Source: an uncultured Clostridia bacterium (GTDB lineage Bacteria; Bacillota; Clostridia; TANB77; CAG-508). From it: DNA of 35,475 nucleotides. The stretch is from NCBI GenBank assembly GCA_934154515.1, contig CAKPGD010000008.1, positions 1 through 35,475 on the forward strand, read 5' to 3'. Within the stretch, counting starts at the first letter, position 1. Each line of letters starts with the position of its first letter. Below the pieces are notes generated by a model. That model was given only the letters and a program-made list of their open reading frames with translations. It was not told the DNA's origin and searched no databases. Positions 32,280 through 35,475 of this stretch are shown one piece after another. The translations under genes were made by a program, and so were the position numbers.

Positions 32280-33416
32280 TTATATCATTTTGCTTTTATT
32301 TAATATTTCTTTTTTATTTGGTATGTATTGTATATTTATTCTGTTTTCTGGTTTAGTATCAAATAAATATAAAAATATAACAAAGAAATATTCTAATGGT
32401 TTCATTATTAAATATGTTATATCTGCTGCTTTTGCTGTTTTTATGTGTTTGGCAATTGGATATCCATATTTATCATATATGTATCTTATAAAATGATGTG
32501 TTTTAGGAAGTTTTTCTTGTATGTAATCTTCAAAGGCATTTGCAACGCAGAGCTGTCTATTTACTACAATTGTATGACCTTTTCGTATTCCGAATCTTAA
32601 TGGTTTTACCAATTTTTCGTGTCCTTTTAAAGACACCGTACATAAATAATGAGCATCGTATTCTAATGGTGGTGGAGAAACTTTTGTAGATAACGTCCAG
32701 TCACTAGTCTCTGTAAATGCTTTTATTAATTCATCTGGTCTTTGTCCAAATAGTACCAATATAATTGTTATTACTATTAAAGTAGGTATTGTTAATATAA
32801 TTGCTATTACTGGCCAGTTTGAACTGTCTTTTAATATTTTACTACATTTGTCTAAAATTACATTTTTGTATTTTCTTTCTTTTACTTCTTTTTGTTGATA
32901 TTCAAAAATAACCTCTCTGCAAATTCTAATAGAGCACATTATATAATTTATTGGAAATAATATATAAAATATGTTCAAAGAATCTTTTATATTTTTAAAA
33001 ATTTGAATAATCCATAGTATATTTATTATTGAACCTATTATCATTGTTGAAATGCATAAAACTATTGCAAGTGGTGGTAAATCTGTTTTTTTAGTTCTAA
33101 GTATTGCATATCCCAGAATTGCAATAGCCATTAAAAATATGATAGTTGGTATTGAAATTGTTGCTATTGGCTCATGAAAAAATCCAAATCCACCACTTTG
33201 ACCATAACTTATGCTTAATTGCTCTGTATACGGCTTATATTGGTTAAAACAGTACAATGTAATTGTATATATTATTCCTAATATGAAAATAAGTATATCT
33301 ACTAAATTTTCTTTTACCTTATTTTCTTTAAATAGATTTACTATATTTAATACTGTTAAAATCCATGGTAATATTAATAACGGAAATACTATTGCTAATA
33401 CTATAATAAATTGCAT
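32280..33416 (-). CDS. Multi-spanning membrane protein, DUF6688-like
   Basis: Function unknown. 378 residues: about six helices in the first 225 residues, with a loop GQSGGFGFFHEP, then a conserved-looking cytoplasmic or amphipathic C-terminal part with HYLCTVSLKGHEKLVKPLRF, GHTIVVNRQLCVANAFEDYI, YDKYGYPIAKHIKTAKAADI and FDTKPENRINIQYIP. The C-terminal pattern is what I recall from the DUF6688 family; this rests on memory. It is last in a unit with the DUF2975 and Cro/CI-type genes. The start ATG has no strong Shine-Dalgarno (GAAAGAGG is loosely placed). Confidence 0.7.
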   Translation of the reverse strand: MQFIIVLAIVFPLLILPWILTVLNIVNLFKENKVKENLVDILIFILGIIYTITLYCFNQYKPYTEQLSISYGQSGGFGFFHEPIATISIPTIIFLMAIAILGYAILRTKKTDLPPLAIVLCISTMIIGSIINILWIIQIFKNIKDSLNIFYILFPINYIMCSIRICREVIFEYQQKEVKERKYKNVILDKCSKILKDSSNWPVIAIILTIPTLIVITIILVLFGQRPDELIKAFTETSDWTLSTKVSPPPLEYDAHYLCTVSLKGHEKLVKPLRFGIRKGHTIVVNRQLCVANAFEDYIQEKLPKTHHFIRYIYDKYGYPIAKHIKTAKAADITYLIMKPLEYFFVIFLYLFDTKPENRINIQYIPNKKEILNKSKMI

Positions 33417-33448
33417 ATCTAACCTCTTTCTTTTATTTTTTAATATTT

Positions 33449-33655
33449 TTAGTTTTCTTTATATTCTAAAATATCTCCAGGTTTACATTCTAATACGTTG
33501 CATATTTTATCCAATGTAGAAAAACGTATTGCTTTTCCTTTATTTGTTTTTAATATAGAAAGGTTTGCTGGCGTAATTCCTACTTTTTCTGCTAATTCTT
33601 GTGAAGACATTTTTCTTTTTGCCATCATTACATCTAAATTTACTATTATTGACAT
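33449..33655 (-). CDS. Small Cro/CI-type HTH transcriptional regulator
   Basis: 68 residues, all one helix-turn-helix domain: KRKMSSQELAEKVGITPANL, then IRFSTLDKICNVLECKPGDI. This is the YozG-like short type that commonly sits next to a DUF2975 membrane protein, as here (13 bases after its stop). AGGAG precedes the ATG. The pair likely forms a small self-regulated module, where the membrane protein may sense or tether; the signal is unknown. Confidence 0.93.
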   Translation of the reverse strand: MSIIVNLDVMMAKRKMSSQELAEKVGITPANLSILKTNKGKAIRFSTLDKICNVLECKPGDILEYKEN

Positions 33656-33667
33656 CCTTTTCTCCTC

Positions 33668-34210
33668 CTATATTGTTAAGTCGTTTTCTTCTTTATATTT
33701 TATTGCTTTTTTATATATTTCATTTAATATCTTAATTCCTATTCCAAAAATAATGAAACCTATTGCAAATACAAACACTAATAATTTTAAAAGTAATTTT
33801 TCTCCCATTCCCATCCAATAAAGAAATGTTTTTGAACATACTTCTATTCCTATAATTACTGTAAAATATAAAATTCCTATTACAACTGATGATATATATA
33901 CTTTATTTAGACATTTCACATTTTCAGATTCAAAAAGCTTATTTTCTTTTAAATTATTGAATATTTTTATAAATTTAGAAATTATGTATAGAGCTATTAT
34001 TCCTGTTGTTAAAAATACAGATAATACTACTATAACAGATATAAATTGTAATAAGTGACTTTCTAAAAATGCATATCTAGTAGATTCTGAAAGAATTATA
34101 ATTCCAAATACTCCTAATCCTACAATGTCTATTAATGCAATTAATACAAATAATATTTCTAAAGCTAATTCTACTTTAGATGATAAACTTTTTTCTCCTA
34201 ATATTTTCAT
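33668..34210 (-). CDS. DUF2975 membrane protein
   Basis: 180 residues, four membrane helices (about 15-40, 52-80, 105-127, 138-160), with the charged stretch KFIKIFNNLKENKLFESENV between the second and third, as in DUF2975 proteins. Function unknown; such proteins pair with short Cro/CI-type regulators, and the regulator gene follows directly. AAAGGAG precedes the ATG. A strong promoter lies at 34246-34274. Confidence 0.85.
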   Translation of the reverse strand: MKILGEKSLSSKVELALEILFVLIALIDIVGLGVFGIIILSESTRYAFLESHLLQFISVIVVLSVFLTTGIIALYIISKFIKIFNNLKENKLFESENVKCLNKVYISSVVIGILYFTVIIGIEVCSKTFLYWMGMGEKLLLKLLVFVFAIGFIIFGIGIKILNEIYKKAIKYKEENDLTI

Positions 34211-34245
34211 TTTATCTTTCTCCTTTTTTATTTTTAATTTTATAT

Positions 34246-34274
34246 AGTATATATTTTTATATTTTGTTTGTCAA
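34246..34274 (-). promoter_or_regulatory. Strong sigma-A promoter of DUF2975/HTH unit
   Basis: Minus strand: perfect -35 TTGACA (34269-34274), 17 bases, -10 TATACT (34246-34251). About 30 bases of leader. Confidence 0.8.
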
Positions 34275-34352
34275 TATTTTTTTATTGTTTTTCGATATTT
34301 TAATAGATATTTATATGACGTATAACCAACTGAAAAATATTATAATAAAATT

Positions 34353-34402
34353 TTGGGAGAAGTGTAACAAAAACGCTTTTGTCCTTATTATACTTCTCCC
34401 AA
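34353..34402 (-). terminator. Terminator after tyrS
   Basis: TTGGGAGAAGT (34353-34363) pairs with ACTTCTCCCAA (34392-34402), with an inner ACAAAA/TTTTTGT hairpin in the loop; the minus strand continues AAAATTTTATTATAAT. Confidence 0.75.
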
Positions 34403-34434
34403 TTAATATCTTATTTATTTTCATGTTAAAAAAT

Positions 34435-35475
34435 TTAAATTCTTTTTCCTATATAATTATTCTTTTTTCCTCTTTTTACAATTATATATGTATTTTCTAT
34501 AAATGATTTTTCATCTATAACTGTGTTTACATCAGTTACTTTCTCACCGTTTATTGAAATAGCTCCATTTGATACGAATTCTCTTGCTTCTCTTTTGCTT
34601 GATGCTGCACCTAATGCTACTACTAAGTCTAAAATGTTTTGATTTGCTTCAACTTCTTTTATATCTTCGTTTCCAAATAGTTCTTCAATATCTTCTTTAC
34701 TTAAATCAGCAAATTTGTTGTTAAATAAATGATCTGCTAAGTTTGATGCTTTTTCGTATTCTTCTTTACCATGTAAAAAAGTAATAATTTCTCTTGCTAA
34801 TGCTTTATGTGCTTCTCTCAATTCTGGATGTTCATTATTTTTTCTTTCATATTCTTCTATTTCTTCTTTAGAAAGGAATGTATAAATTTTTAGATAATCT
34901 ATTACCATACTATCTTCTACGTTTGTGAAGAATTGATATAATTTGTAACTTGAAGTTTTTTCTTTATCTAACCATAGTGCATTTCCTTCACTTTTTCCAA
35001 ATTTCTTTCCTTGTGAATCTGTAACAAGTGGCATTGTAAATGCATATACTTCATCTCCAGTAGATTTTCTAATTAAGTCTATACCAGCAGTGATATTTCC
35101 CCATTGGTCAGAACCTGCACATTGCATATCTACGCCTTTATTTTCATGTAACCATTTAAAGTCTAATGCTTGTAAAATCATATATGAAAATTCTGTGTAT
35201 GTTATTCCACTATCTAGTCTTCTTCTTATAATATCTTTGTCAAGCATATAATTTATATTAAAGAATTTTCCGTAATCTCTTAAGAAATCTATTACATTTA
35301 TGTCTTTGTACCAGTCATTGTTGTTTACAACTTCAAATCCAAATATTTTTTCAACTTGAGCTTTTAAACATTCAAAATTATGTCTTACTTCTTCTTTTGA
35401 AATCATTGCTCTTTCAGTAGTAGGACGTGGGTCTCCTATCATTCCTGTTCCTCCACCTACTAATAATATTGGATG
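34435..35475 (-). CDS. tyrS: Tyrosyl-tRNA synthetase (5' end outside window)
   Basis: Charges tRNA-Tyr. 346 codons are visible; the frame is open to the right edge, and HPILLVGGGTGMIGDPRPTT shows that the N-terminal part with the HIGH-type motif lies outside. Visible: the tyrosine-binding MQCAGSDQWGNITAGIDLIR, the KMSKS-type loop GKKFGKSEGNALWLDKEKTS, and a C-terminal S4 domain (SKREAREFVSNGAISINGEK). Stop at 34435 and a terminator follows. A T-box, common for this gene, would lie outside the window. Confidence 0.97.
   Translation of the reverse strand, partial: HPILLVGGGTGMIGDPRPTTERAMISKEEVRHNFECLKAQVEKIFGFEVVNNNDWYKDINVIDFLRDYGKFFNINYMLDKDIIRRRLDSGITYTEFSYMILQALDFKWLHENKGVDMQCAGSDQWGNITAGIDLIRKSTGDEVYAFTMPLVTDSQGKKFGKSEGNALWLDKEKTSSYKLYQFFTNVEDSMVIDYLKIYTFLSKEEIEEYERKNNEHPELREAHKALAREIITFLHGKEEYEKASNLADHLFNNKFADLSKEDIEELFGNEDIKEVEANQNILDLVVALGAASSKREAREFVSNGAISINGEKVTDVNTVIDEKSFIENTYIIVKRGKKNNYIGKRI

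Overview
The window is strongly AT-rich, with strong AAAGGAGG-type ribosome binding sites and TTGACA/TATAAT-like promoters with 17-base spacers. It carries genes typical of Clostridia: spoIIM (endospore formation), RNase Y, a PASTA-tailed class A PBP, TmcAL and an EndoQ-family nuclease. This fits a low-GC, probably spore-forming, uncultured gut-type member of the Clostridia; the genus cannot be read from the sequence. I see no tRNA, rRNA, CRISPR array, insertion sequence or prophage. Most of the window is core chromosome, mainly on the minus strand.

Left part (1-8746): uvrA (3' end cut by the window) and the rsuA-like/uvrB operon encode excision repair and an rRNA pseudouridine synthase. Between them lie a serine acetyltransferase gene with a one-base frameshift and two unrecognised small plus-strand genes with near-identical promoters. 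Two neighbouring genes for small exported, C-terminally anchored proteins follow, separated by a 297-base spacer rich in repeats, then smpB.

Middle (8747-22640): rnr and secG; a RluA-family pseudouridine synthase; a DUF1189-like membrane protein followed by ftsH; cysS; a class A PBP with a PASTA tail; rny; and xerD. Most units are bounded by recognisable promoters and intrinsic terminators.

Right part (22641-35475): an operon of a degenerate HD-like protein, a small protein, an EndoQ-like nuclease and spoIIM, in which the spoIIM Shine-Dalgarno sits in a perfect 13-bp inverted repeat. Then come tmcAL, a frameshifted rnhA, a BI-1-like membrane protein and a possible small RNA. A lipid/cell-wall operon follows (plsC, a diacylglycerol-kinase-like gene, a MecA/PBP3-like class B PBP, a coiled-coil protein), then a DUF2975 / Cro-CI regulator / DUF6688-like membrane module, and tyrS (5' end cut by the window).

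The observations most worth following are: a 37-base GC-rich stem-loop repeat present in two inverted copies 28 kb apart; the twin small genes between uvrA and cysE; the hairpin that could gate spoIIM translation; two core genes each broken by a single extra base next to GGT; and a repeated hairpin family at gene ends.
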